Position numbers and translations under genes: made by a program
The notes under the pieces: model-generated
Seen by the model: the letters and a program-made list of their open reading frames with translations, nothing else
What the model was told of the DNA's origin: nothing
The model's database searches: none
Assembly: GCA_033725935.1 (NCBI GenBank)
Contig: MU867065.1
Coordinates: 248,001 to 312,000, forward strand
Reading direction: 5' to 3'
DNA from: Cladorrhinum sp. PSN259
Lineage: Eukaryota > Ascomycota > Sordariomycetes > Sordariales > Podosporaceae
Length of the DNA stretch: 64,000 nt
Shown here: one piece after another, positions 1 to 10,173 of the stretch
Layout of the letters: each line of letters opens with the position of its first letter
Numbering within the stretch: the first letter of the stretch is position 1

Positions 1-460
1 GGTGCAGGGCCAACACAACAGTTTGTGGAGAGTCTACACACGTGTACAAGAACGTTGGCGGGGCTAGTCGAGTGGTTCTTGACATGATCCCCGTCATCGC
101 ACCCTGGTGACCTTCGGCGGGGCATGCGAAGAAGATGAAGCCTAAGGTCTGAGCACATCCAGATCCGGGACCAAGCCCCAAACACGGGGGTCCACCAGGA
201 CAGATCATTACCGCTGGCCTGGTCAAGAGCCGGTGCATACAAAGATCCCCATCTCCCGCTCGTCCGTCTTGACGATGTGATCATACGATTCCATTCTTTG
301 CACGTTTTCTATCCTTTTTTTGGTTTCGTCATACCAGGTCTGTGACCTTGTTCTTTTCTTCGTAATTACATACTTTTTGCTTTTATCTTTTTAAACAGCA
401 TTTCGTCGTTCCTTTTTCGGTATCTTATATCTCCTTTTTTGCAGACTTTTTCGTTTCAAG
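1..460. other. 5' intergenic region upstream of the carbonic anhydrase
   Basis: I see no coding region here. The last 150 bases before the start at 461 are strongly T/C-rich, which is usual for promoters and 5' leaders of filamentous ascomycetes. No clear TATA box was found. Confidence 0.5.
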
Positions 461-1543
461 ATGGCGAGATTATTTCAGACTCTTTTCCTCACGGCCTCAG
501 CGACGCGGGTCTTCGCTTCTTGTGCCTACGGAACACATCTTATGCCACGTGCTGAGGGCGAGGTCAAGATCTCAACGTTCGGATACACTGGCAGCATCGT
601 ATGTTCTACTCGACTTACTCCGGATGGTGGATGGTGCGTTGGCTGACATGGGATATCAGGGACCTCTCAACTGGGCAGCACTCGCAACACCCGAGAACAA
701 TGCTTGCGCCACCGGCACCAAACAATCCCCCATCGACATGGTCGACAGCGTATTCCAGGTGATTTCCGCGGCTGACGTCACGTTCGAGGTCAATGACATG
801 CCGGATGGAGCTGAGTTTGAGAACTTGGGTACCACTGTGGAGGTTATCACTCAGGGTGGCAGACTTGTGTTGGACAACAAGGAGTTTGCTCTTCAGCAGT
901 TCCACTTCCACCTTCCCAGCGAGCATCTCGACAATGGAACCAGCCAAGCCAGTAAGTGGAGGCCCAAGAGTTATATTCCAAGGAAGTGGATAAACGCTAA
1001 CCGGTTCGATCAGTGGAAATGCACATGGTACATCAGGCCGAGGATGGCCAGATTGCCGTTGTCGGTGTTTACATCAACATTGCTACCGAGGCTGCCGCCG
1101 CCGCCGCCAAGCGCTCGCTCAGCTCCCGAAGCCGTCTCTTCGGCCGACAGGAGGCTGTCGCCCCTCCCGCGGCCTCCGGTGCTGCTTCGCCCCTTCTCGA
1201 GACCATCTTCAGCGTCGTCGATCAGATTTCGGTTCCCGGCACCAAGGTTAAGACTCCTCCTCTCGTCATGAAGGAGGTTGTCGATGCCGTCAAGGCCGGC
1301 AGCTTCCAAGCCTACAGCGGCTCCCTCACCACCCCTCCCTGCAGCGAGGGCGTCAACTGGCGCGTGTCAACTGCTAAGCTCAACGTTTCGCCTGCTTCCT
1401 TCATCAAGGCTCGTGATGTTATTGGGTTCAACTCTCGCTTCCCCCAGAACACTCCTGGCTCGCCCAACATTTTGATGATTTCGGCTCTCGGATCGGCTGC
1501 TGCTGCTGTTTCTGTTGCTGGCACTGCTGCCCCCCCTGCTTAG
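461..1543 (+). CDS. Alpha-class carbonic anhydrase, probably secreted
   Basis: Interconverts CO2 and bicarbonate with an active-site zinc. Three exons fit canonical splice sites and phases: 461-598, 660-951 and 1014-1543 (introns of 61 and 62 nt), giving 319 residues. The first 20 or so residues are hydrophobic (MARLFQTLFLTASATRVFAS) and look like a secretion signal. The alpha-CA zinc ligands are visible: the two His of FHFHLPSEH, and the third in EMHMVH, which is created only when intron 2 is removed (codon ATG is split across it). The segment TTPPCSEGVNW near the C-terminal third is also diagnostic of the alpha class. An Ala/Ser-rich low-complexity insert (about residues 160-190) separates the zinc site from the C-terminal part. 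The hydrophobic tail ending in AGTAAPPA could be a GPI signal, but that is weak. The family is certain; the location is inferred. Confidence 0.93.
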
Positions 1544-4159
1544 ATGGATGGCGCCAACTTGAAAAGGTGGGGAAGTGATGATGAAACAGTGGATGGATAC
1601 CCTCGGAGAAAGTTTTTGGAAAGTGAGAGCATGAGATAGAAAGACAAGAGAAAATATATGAAACGGATGTTGCTGCTATTTTTGTTGTGTTCTTTTGGTG
1701 TGAAACGTTTTTTTGTGAATTTGCCGGGTGATCATGTTCGGCGGGAGTGAGAAGGTTGTGTTTTAGGGACTGTGTTACTGCATGTGGTGATTGGCGGGTA
1801 GACTAGTTGCTGTCCCAGAAGCGCTTCGAAGCCGTCGTCTCTACTTTTCTTTTAAGCCAACAGATCTCACAAACGAGAGCCTCGATCATTCCATGTTTTA
1901 TCCGCGCCAAATCTACTGTATAATCTTACAAAGGGTAAAATAAATATGTGTTCCCCCCCCTTCAAACCTCAACAAAAGTGGACGAGAAACCACCACATTT
2001 ATTTTTCATGTCATAAGCATCAGATGAGAAAGCTTGAAGATTGAGGTCCAAATAACCTTTATTTCCATTTGTAATAGTAACAAGGAATATTCATCCCCAT
2101 GAAATACTAAAAAGCTCAGACGTCCCGAGGCACTGGGACCGATCTTACGTAAATTTACGTAAAAAGGGACCTACTTGCATCTTGGAAGTTTCAACAGTTT
2201 TTTGGTTGTTTTTTTTTGCCAATGCTCATCCTTGTTCTTTGTGCCGTGCTGTCGGCAACGGACCAACGGTATGCTACGGGAGGAGTGGAGTCTTTTTTTT
2301 TTCGTTGGCAAACATCCATCCGGTGAAAATCTCCGTGAAAATCTCCGTCATCACACTCCCGGTTTGCTCCACATCTCTTCCGGTTGTCCGTGTGTTTTTG
2401 TAAATTAATTTATGGCTTCCGGATCCGGGGGGTTTTACGTATTCAATTTCTTCGGCTCCGGGGTTCACTCTTCATCGATCGGTGACAGTTCGAGGTGATT
2501 TTTAATGGCAAATTTTTTTTTGCCACGGTGGTGTCATGACCGCCTCCAAAGCCTCCGTTTTTTTTTTCATAAAAACGGAGATTCGTATAAGTGGATTACA
2601 TTACCACTCGTTATTGGTACAGATACAAGAGACGCCGGGCACTCGGAAAGATCACGAGGCTTTTGCGAGGTTTGTAAAGTAGTCCAACACCACACACATG
2701 CATACGTCAATAGTGGCATAATTAGTCCTTCCATTGTTTTTTTCTCCACGGGTGAAACGATTCACCTGGGCTGGGCCTCCTCGCGGCCCGCTGAAATTGT
2801 TGTGGAATGTTGCGTGATTCCTCGGACCTGGGTTTGCGGCGCGGTTCTTTCTTTGTGGGAGGCGGTCAAAAGTAGCCCGGGAAAATGGGTTGTGTAACCC
2901 GCCACACCCGTCGAGCGTGCCGGTTTGCCGGGTTCTTTCTATGGAGGTAATAAAGGGAAGGGAAGAAAAGGTGTTGGTCGCTAGGGTGGTCGGTTGGGTT
3001 TGCGGTCGGATGACCACGGTCTGGTAGTGGGCTTGAGGCCGATGAGGGAGGGAAATTGGAGGAAAGAATTGCCGATGAGGGAGGGAAATTGGGGGAAAGA
3101 ATTGCCGATGAGGGTCGTGGTTGTGGTTATTGGGTGAAGGCGAGGATTTCGGAGGAAAGTCTCCGCGATGGGGTCTGGTAGTGGTGGTGGTGTGGTTTGG
3201 AGGGGATTGAGGTTGGTTTCAAGTGCTTGGCATTTGAGGTGCGGCGCGGAACAAACCTGTTGTGAGAGCACGGTTTATGAGAGTCAAGAATGCGGGTAAC
3301 TGAATAGATGTCAGATTTCTTTCGTAATTGGCATGATGCTCGTGGAATAGATCGCACACTGCGTGATAATCGGCTGCTGGCTGGTCGTTTTCAATCTTTC
3401 AATCTCTTTCTTTTCCATCCTCTACCAATTGCTTGTTTCCTCTACCTCTTACCCATATTATTGTCATTATTGCACATCGTAATTATAGTCCGAGTCAGGC
3501 ATCGATATCATGAGCCAGGTGACCGAACTCCATTATTCCCGCGGATTACGGCTGATAAGAGCATAGATTAATCAGTATTCTTGAGGGTTTAGTTAAGGAA
3601 AATATTTACCTCTATGCCAGTGATTAATGAAAGTTGTTTCCAAAATTGAAGCTTATATGTAGACCTCTGCTACCTTGGGAAAGAACATGTTTCTGCCCGG
3701 TCCTGAGCGCCTTACTAGGTACAAGCCGAATATATACGGCTCATAAGGCTTTCATCTGCTCATAGGCCCTCGAGCGGCTCATAGATCCAGCGGCTTATTT
3801 TTGGTGAGGAAGTATTTGGCAGCTCATAGGAAGTTCAACGGCTCGTGGGTACTGGCTTTGCGCGGCTAAGCAAATTGCTTCGACAACAGAGAAACTTAGC
3901 AACATTGGCGTTAGCCCCGCGAAGGAACGCCTCTCCGATCCAGCCAAGATCCGAAGCAGGATGAGCCAGCCCGTCAGTACGACTAGATGCACAGGGATGA
4001 TGAGGCAATACTATAGTTCTTTTACGCGTGCATTGCAGGAGACCACACACCGTGACATTGGAGGCGGTCCTCCACTATATAATGGCCTTACGTCTTTGCA
4101 CCTCTTGATATTCTGGTATAAAACTTTCCTTCCACATTGCCCACCCTCATTCCCTTACC
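1544..4159. other. Long intergenic region without a recognisable gene
   Basis: About 2.6 kb with only short unsupported open frames. It contains A/T-rich blocks, a doubled TTTACGTAAA-like palindrome near 2146-2165, a direct repeat GAAAATCTCCGT at about 2325-2350, a 33-bp tandem repeat at 3038-3114, and several imperfect GGCTCATA words between about 3738 and 3850. No gene is supported. Confidence 0.5.
3038..3114. repeat. 33-bp tandem repeat, 2.3 copies
   Basis: The unit beginning GCCGATGAGGGAGGGAAATT recurs at 3038, 3071 and (partial) 3104, a period of exactly 33. The two full copies differ by a single base. Confidence 0.85.
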
Positions 4160-4741
4160 ATGGTTTCCACGGACTTGGAAAACCAAAGATCCCTGGTTCG
4201 AGGCGTACCCTCCGCCGAACAATAGGCAGTCAGAGACTGTGAAGAGGGATGAAATTCGCCAATGGAGTCTCGAGGATCAAAGCCCGGACGCAAAGTTTAT
4301 CGTTGTTGACGTACGCTGCGAAGATCACGAGGTATTTGAACGATGTCCCCAAGCCCGTGCCCACTTCTCATCGTGAAATATTTAGGGCGGGGCAATCAAG
4401 GGCACGATCAACCTCCCCGGGCAGACCATATATCCATCTTTGCCAACTATATACGCTCTGATCAAGGCTGCCGGGATCAAGAGGGTGATCTGGACATGCA
4501 ACAAGTCAAATCCACTTAGCCTACAGATTGCCTACATGAGTGCATACTAACCGGACTACAGCGACTTCGCGTAAACGCGGCAACTTGGCAGCTGGATGGT
4601 TCGCAGACTTTTTGCGTGAGAAAGGTGGTTCCGAGATTGAGAGTTTTGCGCTTCTCGACGGCGACAGCGGGTGAGGAATTTACTGATCTGATGGAGGGGT
4701 ATGAGGAGGCAGTGTGGAAACGGGACCACTCTAGCCACTGA
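4160..4741 (+). pseudogene. Decayed rhodanese/Cdc25-type phosphatase (Acr2-like arsenate reductase family)
   Basis: Several collinear pieces match the fungal Cdc25/rhodanese family that includes arsenate reductase Acr2: PWFEAYPPP, FIVVDVRCEDHE, then after a perfect phase-0 intron (4332-4385) GGAIKGTINLPG and YPSLPTIYALIKAAGIKRVI, then TSRKRGNLAAGWFADFLREK, and finally ATAGEEFTDLMEGYEEAVWK. Three lesions interrupt it. The ATG frame at 4160 (MVSTDLENQ) shifts by one base near 4184-4189. The second intron has an excellent branch site and acceptor ending at 4560, but no GT donor sits in phase after the Cys codon at about 4494-4496. The reading then hits TGA near 4670, where some residues are missing, and resumes in another frame. 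The C(x)5R active-site loop spans the damaged intron. The gene lies 0.7 kb upstream of the chromate-family transporter, in the same orientation. Family assignment is from motif recognition; arsenate activity of the ancestor is not proven. Confidence 0.75.
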
Positions 4742-5466
4742 TCTGGGTCAGCAAGGATGCCCATCAGCCACTTCTCAGCTTGGATTTAGTCTGGAACGTA
4801 GTGAATGAGCAAAACCACACTCACAAACAACCCCACACACCCAAAATAAAGAAAGGTTTTCAAAAAACAAAAGCTCACAAAGCCATGTGACCCACTGATT
4901 AGATGGGGAAGCACACAGACAAGTCAAAAGATTGTGTGGAAGAAGTGGTGTTGAATTGCATGTCGACCTCCTTGCTTGCCCCCCTTACTTAGAGGAAGAG
5001 AGGGTACACAAAATGAAAAAAGGTTCCAAGAAAGACCACCCTTGATTCACGCTGTCATGAGCCCCTTGTCCCCAAATAGGCCATTCCACCAATTCAGTAA
5101 TTACACACCTCCGGGATCATGATTGTTGGCGTCGTGTGACTTTTAACCATTTTTGTGCTGTCGCATGGAACTACCAGTTTGTTAGTTCCCAACTTTGAGC
5201 CAATAAAGATGAAGCTGTCCGTCCATCAGGTGAAGGGGACTGGTCGACCACCGCTCCCCACCCCACACCCCCACAACCTTTCTTCTGCAGGAAGCCAAGC
5301 TAAGAATTTTGGCCATTGACCAATCAGTGCTCGCCTGTCCGTCCATCGACAACAACTTGCAAGCCGCCTGGGAGTTGGACATAAGAAAGGCTATGTGAGC
5401 CATGATTTCCAAACGTGAACTCTCACCAACACCCACACCACCAAAGCAGCCCCTAGCATTCCCTAC
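4742..5466. other. Intergenic region before the chromate-family transporter
   Basis: No gene seen. It probably holds the promoter of the transporter starting at 5467; the last 60 bases are C/A-rich (CCACACCACC-like), a common fungal 5' leader composition. Confidence 0.45.
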
Positions 5467-7129
5467 ATGATGACGACGGAACTTGCACCATCAGACCAGA
5501 AGCGGGTAGACGTCGAGTCCCAGGGAGTCGACCTGGTTGACCCTCCCCAACCGGACGACAAGAAACAGACATCCGACTCTGGCTCCTCCGACGACCATAT
5601 GGGACTCAGTGACAACAGCAACGTCCCCAAGCTGTCGTACATGAAGCTCTTCTGGTTCTTCTTTTACCATTTTGGCCTTTTCGCCTGGGGAGGTCCCGTC
5701 GCACAGATCGCTCTGATCAAGGAGAAGCTCGTGGTCCAGGACAAATGGATCACGCTCACACGCTTTCAGCGCGTTTTCTCCGTATACCAGATTCTCCCCG
5801 GGCCCGAGGCCGCCGAGCTGTGCATGTTCTTCGGCTGCTTGTCCGCCGGCAGGATAGGTGGTATTATTGCCGGGATAGCATTCGTTCTGCCGGGCTTTGT
5901 GTTGATGCTCCTAGCCAGCTACCTGTACTCGCTCGCGGGGTTCGAGAACAAGTACTTTAACGCTTCGTTCCGGGCTTTGCAGCCCATCGTTGCAGCAATG
6001 GTACAAAAAAACCCCGCCATTTACCACAAACTCCTAAAGACCATCTTTGCCTGACGCCTTTCCAGATCCTTCGAGCAACTCACAAGATAGCCGATCACTC
6101 CGTCAGGAAGCATGACACGAAGAAGACCGACCCGTTCCTCATCATGGCCGCTATCTGCACGGCAATTAACATGGCCCTTCACATCAATATGTCAGTAGCC
6201 CCTGTCCGTTCAAGCGAGCAACACCACCCTCCCGGTGTTCTTTTTGGCAGAGCTAATACGATTATCTTTCAGTTTCATCTCCCTCGGTCTCTACGGCGTG
6301 ATCTATACCTTCATCGCTCGGCGTCTTTGGATCCCTGCGGCCGCGCTCTTCGTCCTGCAATACGTCGGGTTCGCGCTCTATGTTGTGTTCCATGGCGTAC
6401 CCTCACCGGTGTCGTTGGCAATCGGCATCGCAAAGACCCCGTCATTGATCAACCTTTTCGTACTAGGCTTGGTAGCCGGCACCCTCTCCTTTGGTGGTGC
6501 GTACACGGCGATTCCGTTCGTGCAGGTCGAGGCTGTCCTGATGGGGGCATGGCTCCCGCAGAGTGTATTTATTGATGGAATCGCCATTGGGAACATCTTG
6601 CCGGCACCGCTCGTTATATTTGCGACATTCGTGGGTTTCCAAGGCGCGTACTTGGAGGGCTCGCTCGGAAACGCATTCGCCGGAGCGGTGGTCATCACGC
6701 TGGGGATGTTCTTCCCGTGTTTCGTGTTCACGATTGCGGGGCATGAACTGTTGGAAAAGCTCGTTCGGAACAAGGTAAGTAGCTCCATCTGTGTTCCACT
6801 CCCTTTCCCACTACAGGGGTGACGTTTACTAACTGCTGCAATCTGGATGACAGTTCCTTGCCAGCTTTTTCGACGGCCTCTGCGGCGCCGTCATTGGTGT
6901 TATCGCCGTCATCGCGATGCAGATTCTCAAAGCCAGCGTTGAGGGCGCAGTCGACAGGGTAAAGGAGAAACCCCTTGGTGAGGCGGTCACCGCAACGGCT
7001 CAGGTCGGCCCAGCGGCTGTCCTCTACATGCTTGCTCTCGTGGTTTTGTACAAGTTTACCAACAAGTACACATCACTCTTGTTGGTGATTATGGGTGCGG
7101 TCGCGGGTCAGTTTCTCTTTATAGATTAG
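5467..7129 (+). CDS. Chromate ion transporter family (CHR) membrane protein
   Basis: Predicted proton- or anion-coupled membrane transporter of the CHR superfamily. Bacterial ChrA exports chromate; fungal members can instead raise chromate sensitivity by uptake, so direction is unknown. Four exons: 5467-6000, 6066-6190, 6273-6774 and 6854-7129 (introns 65, 82 and 79 nt), giving 478 residues. The N-terminal 55 residues are hydrophilic. The first CHR half contains FHFGLFAWGGPVAQIA-like sequence (seen as HFGLFAWGGPVAQI) and YQILPGPEAAELCMFFG. The second half has the matching GTLSFGGAYTAIPFVQ and an ILPAPLVIFATFVGF segment. Two homologous halves in one chain identify the long-chain CHR type. About ten hydrophobic segments are present. 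It is convergent with the b561 gene. The function is moderately sure; the transported ion is inferred. Confidence 0.9.
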
Positions 7130-7513
7130 GCGGCAAAGTATGTATCCCGGTGTATACCTGCGTAGAGTGCACAGGCCAACCACAAAGTATTTGTTTACTA
7201 CCCCTGAAACCTACTTGGACAGGGACGAAGCAGTGCCACATCATCGACCTCCCGAGCCATCTTCTCCAAGTTGAGGGCACCAGTCGCTCTGAGGAGCCGC
7301 CATGAGCATGGTATCAAGAAAACAATACGTATATTTCTATGTCTATTGTTAAGTTTACAAACTCTTTGGCCGCAATGGAAACTGGCCAAGGCGCCTTCCA
7401 AGACTCTCTCTCTGATCTCTTAGCGCCTCGAGCAGATCTCTGGAGCAAGCATCCCGGCCCAAACTTGACACAAGCAACCCCAGAACAACGTGTCACATGT
7501 AGCTCAATGCCGC
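7130..7513. other. Convergent intergenic spacer
   Basis: This is the 3' end region between the plus-strand transporter (stop at 7129) and the minus-strand b561 gene (stop at 7514). It probably carries both 3' UTRs. No further gene is seen. Confidence 0.5.
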
Positions 7514-9044
7514 TTAATACTCGCTTGACCTTACGTCTGTTTTCGAATGAGACCGCAAAGGTATCATTGCAGTGTCGCGGGACCCCTGCATGTTCTCACG
7601 ACGCCCTGCGCCCAAATGACTTGTCGCAAGATCCGTCTCGCCCAGGATTAGCCCGCGCTGGCGACGACCGGAGTACCATTTCCAGACGAGCAGAGAAACG
7701 GTGACGATAGCGACGATAACGACAACTACTGCTAGTATAATCTGGCCATTCTCGGACAAGGCCAAGGGAAAGCCGCTGTGGGAGATTCTGTGAGTACGTG
7801 TCACGGATACGGGGACGAGGGCACGACGATGAATATGGAACAAACTTACAGGAAGGCAACCACAACGGCAACAACAATGACAATGCGACCAAGCCATACA
7901 TGTATCGGTGCAAACCTGGTGGTCTGGTGTGTCTGTTTGTAGATGCGGTGATGGACGAAACCCAAGAAAAACTGGACGACCATGAGTATCGTGACCAGTA
8001 GCCCTATAATCTGATGGGCAGTGTTGAACTTCTTGCTCTACAAGTATGTCAGCATTAGGTACTAACAATCCGCATCTTTCCTGCGAGATTCCAAACGTAC
8101 TCGGTTATACCTCATCGAATCGTAAATACCAAGGCCAGCGCCGATGACGATGCCGACAAGAGCCAAGGACTGGTTGACAGCGTGCCACCGTACCCGGCAC
8201 ATGACCCGTAGGAAAATGACACCGAGTGGAAGCAAGCCGATAAAGCAAACGATCATGACCACAGCGTGAATAATCGTTATCCAATTCTGGGTAGAGTCGC
8301 TGGACAATAGTGCCGAGCCAGTGCTTGACCTTGAGTCTGGCAGCCGGAGAAGCGGCGGGCTAGCGACCGAACTTGTGGCCTGCTCGAGATTGATGCTGAA
8401 CGATCCGTAGACGGTGTGGTAGTTGAGAGGCGCCGTGGGATCATCGCTCTTCATCGGCCCGCCCGGAGCGAGGGCAAAGATGCAGTCCTGGGCGTCGGAT
8501 GCCACGTCGATGGAACCGCCGCCAGACCAGCTGCGGCAGTTCGTACAGCGCCCCGAGAAGTTCATTGTCCCGTTTGCAAGTCCCGTACCCTCAAGCGCCT
8601 CGATGTTGAACCGGGAATCGTGTACGGGCTCGACATGGTCCGACGCAGTACGTGCAGATAGTGTGACGTTGGTGCCGGAAGCGGAGGAGTAGATGATCAA
8701 GTACAGTGCCCCCTTCATCTCGGAACTGCCGAGTCCAACGCCGGCCCATTTCAAGCTCGACGCAGCGGCGAGGGAGAAGTAAATGTCACTGTTGGACTTG
8801 TCGTCGGGGATGCTGACGCCGAACGCAACTTGTTGCTGAGGCGAGACAAAGATTGATTCTTTCGCTAAAGCCCGGCCTGCGCATTCGTCGTGGTGCGGTT
8901 AGCAAAAAGTCGAGGTTTAGCGCTTGGCAGACGAGCAACATCTCTGAAATTGCATGTGGTGCAACTGCAGCGTAACATGTACGGCGTAAAAAACCAGCTT
9001 GGCTTACCTATCAAGGCTGCCGAGACCGTCTTGGCAAATTGCAT
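7514..9044 (-). CDS. DOMON plus cytochrome b561 transmembrane protein (ferric-reductase-like)
   Basis: Predicted transmembrane electron carrier with an extracellular haem-binding DOMON domain fused to a b561 core. Proteins of this build pass electrons across membranes, for example to ferric iron or extracellular oxidases. Exons on the minus strand: 9044-9008, 8876-8101, 8037-7850 and 7787-7514, giving 424 residues. Exon 1 encodes the start of a signal peptide (MQFAKTVSAALIGRALA across the junction). DOMON spans roughly residues 20-190 (VAFGVSIPDD, LKWAGVGLGSSEM, CIFALAPGG). The b561 helices follow (TIIHAVVMIVCFIGLLPLGV, FNTAHQIIGLLVTILMVVQF, FAPIHVWLGR), with His residues placed as haem ligands. 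A last helix (about QIILAVVVVIVAIVTVSLLV) precedes a cytosolic tail. The donor chosen at 8100 (GTACGT) restores phase and the conserved KFNTAHQ segment. Confidence 0.88.
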
Positions 9045-10173
9045 GCTGGAAGTCGTTTATGTCTGGTACTGCAGGACAAGCTTTTTGACATTTCTTGGCC
9101 CTCCGTCACGCCAAGTCGATCCCTTTCAACTCCCGGAACAGGACCCAGCTTTAATCAGACGTGCACGCGTCGATTGCTCCTGAAACACAAGATTGGATGA
9201 CCAATACAGTGTCGTTGATTGGCTAGTGTGCTGACAGAAATAGCTTAGTCCACATCAGGGGCCAGTGGTGTTATACGTGCTGTTGCACCTGCGCTGCAGA
9301 ACCCTGCCATTACCAGTCAAAGCCACACATGGTTGATGAGAACATGCTAGGCCACGTCATGCCTACGCTTTTGCCCCCAGGTTGCCTCGCCTTTGCGACC
9401 CTCCGCAGGACAACCGATCGTACCACCGTCAGATCATACTGAACAGCCGTAGCCTTGAGCCATGGCCACGACACCGCCTTCAGAAGAGGTCTTCGCGTGC
9501 ACTGGGGGGGCGAGGGAACCGACCTTTCTATACGTCCCCGTCTGTTCGGAATACATAGCTACCACCGTACCTCAAAGAAAGGTCGCAACAGTTGTGCGCC
9601 AGGCCAGCGGACCACCTCATACAGAACGATCAGTAGCTTTGACAACCTCAGAACTCAAGCCCTTGCCTCAGCTGTTTGACATGTTTAGCGAAGAGTGCTA
9701 GTTATTTCTGGTTAGTTATCTCGCCTTGACTTGGGCGTCGTCGTGGCGCCTGCGACCGAGTCGTAGCAGATAGGTACCTTGTCAATCGAGCCATGTCATA
9801 TGGTAATCATGTGACATGTATTGCGCAGATAAAATGGATTAGTGTCATGTATAATTGTTCAGGGTTTTTTCTTCTTCTTCCGGTTATGCCCGATAACGCT
9901 ACAAGATAAACACGAGTAGGATTAATACTTGTTTAGCAGGCCCCTGGGGCTTATAGTTAAGGTATATGGCTTCTCGCTTAGCCTACATAGCTCAACCTGG
10001 CACAGTTGAAGGCGGCAACAGCACCAGCTCTAGAAAGGAAATACAAACTCCTATTCTGGGTTTTTAGGTTACGTACTGGTTTGTATACTAACTCTGATGC
10101 CCTGCCTACTTTGAAATAAAATTAAATGTAATTAAACCCATACTTGTCCAACATTAAAGTGACATTCATGTTC
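9045..10173. other. Intergenic region with a dispersed-repeat copy
   Basis: No gene is supported. The main recognisable content is the dispersed repeat at 9733-9900. The shared region upstream of 9044 probably contains the b561 promoter. Confidence 0.5.
9733..9900 (+). repeat. Dispersed repeat R1, copy 1
   Basis: A block of about 168 bases whose reverse complement recurs at 32200-32335. A 32-base stretch at 9733-9764 (starting GGGCGTCGTCGTGGCGCC) matches exactly. So do a CAATCGAGCCATGT segment and the end GGTTATGCCCGATAACGCT. The order of blocks is the same in both copies, with small indels between them, so this is one element and not chance words. It has no coding capacity; it could be a solo LTR or a decayed transposon piece. 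Confidence 0.8.

Noticed and set aside
522..1271. 249-residue open frame overlapping the carbonic anhydrase
   Set aside because: Its middle is exon 2 of the real gene, but it reads through both introns and ends in an Arg/Pro/Ser-rich shadow frame. The three-exon model gives the complete alpha-CA signature.
2505..2897. 130-residue plus-strand frame in the first long spacer
   Set aside because: No recognisable motif, homopolymer T runs at the start and no splice or promoter context; it looks like a chance frame.
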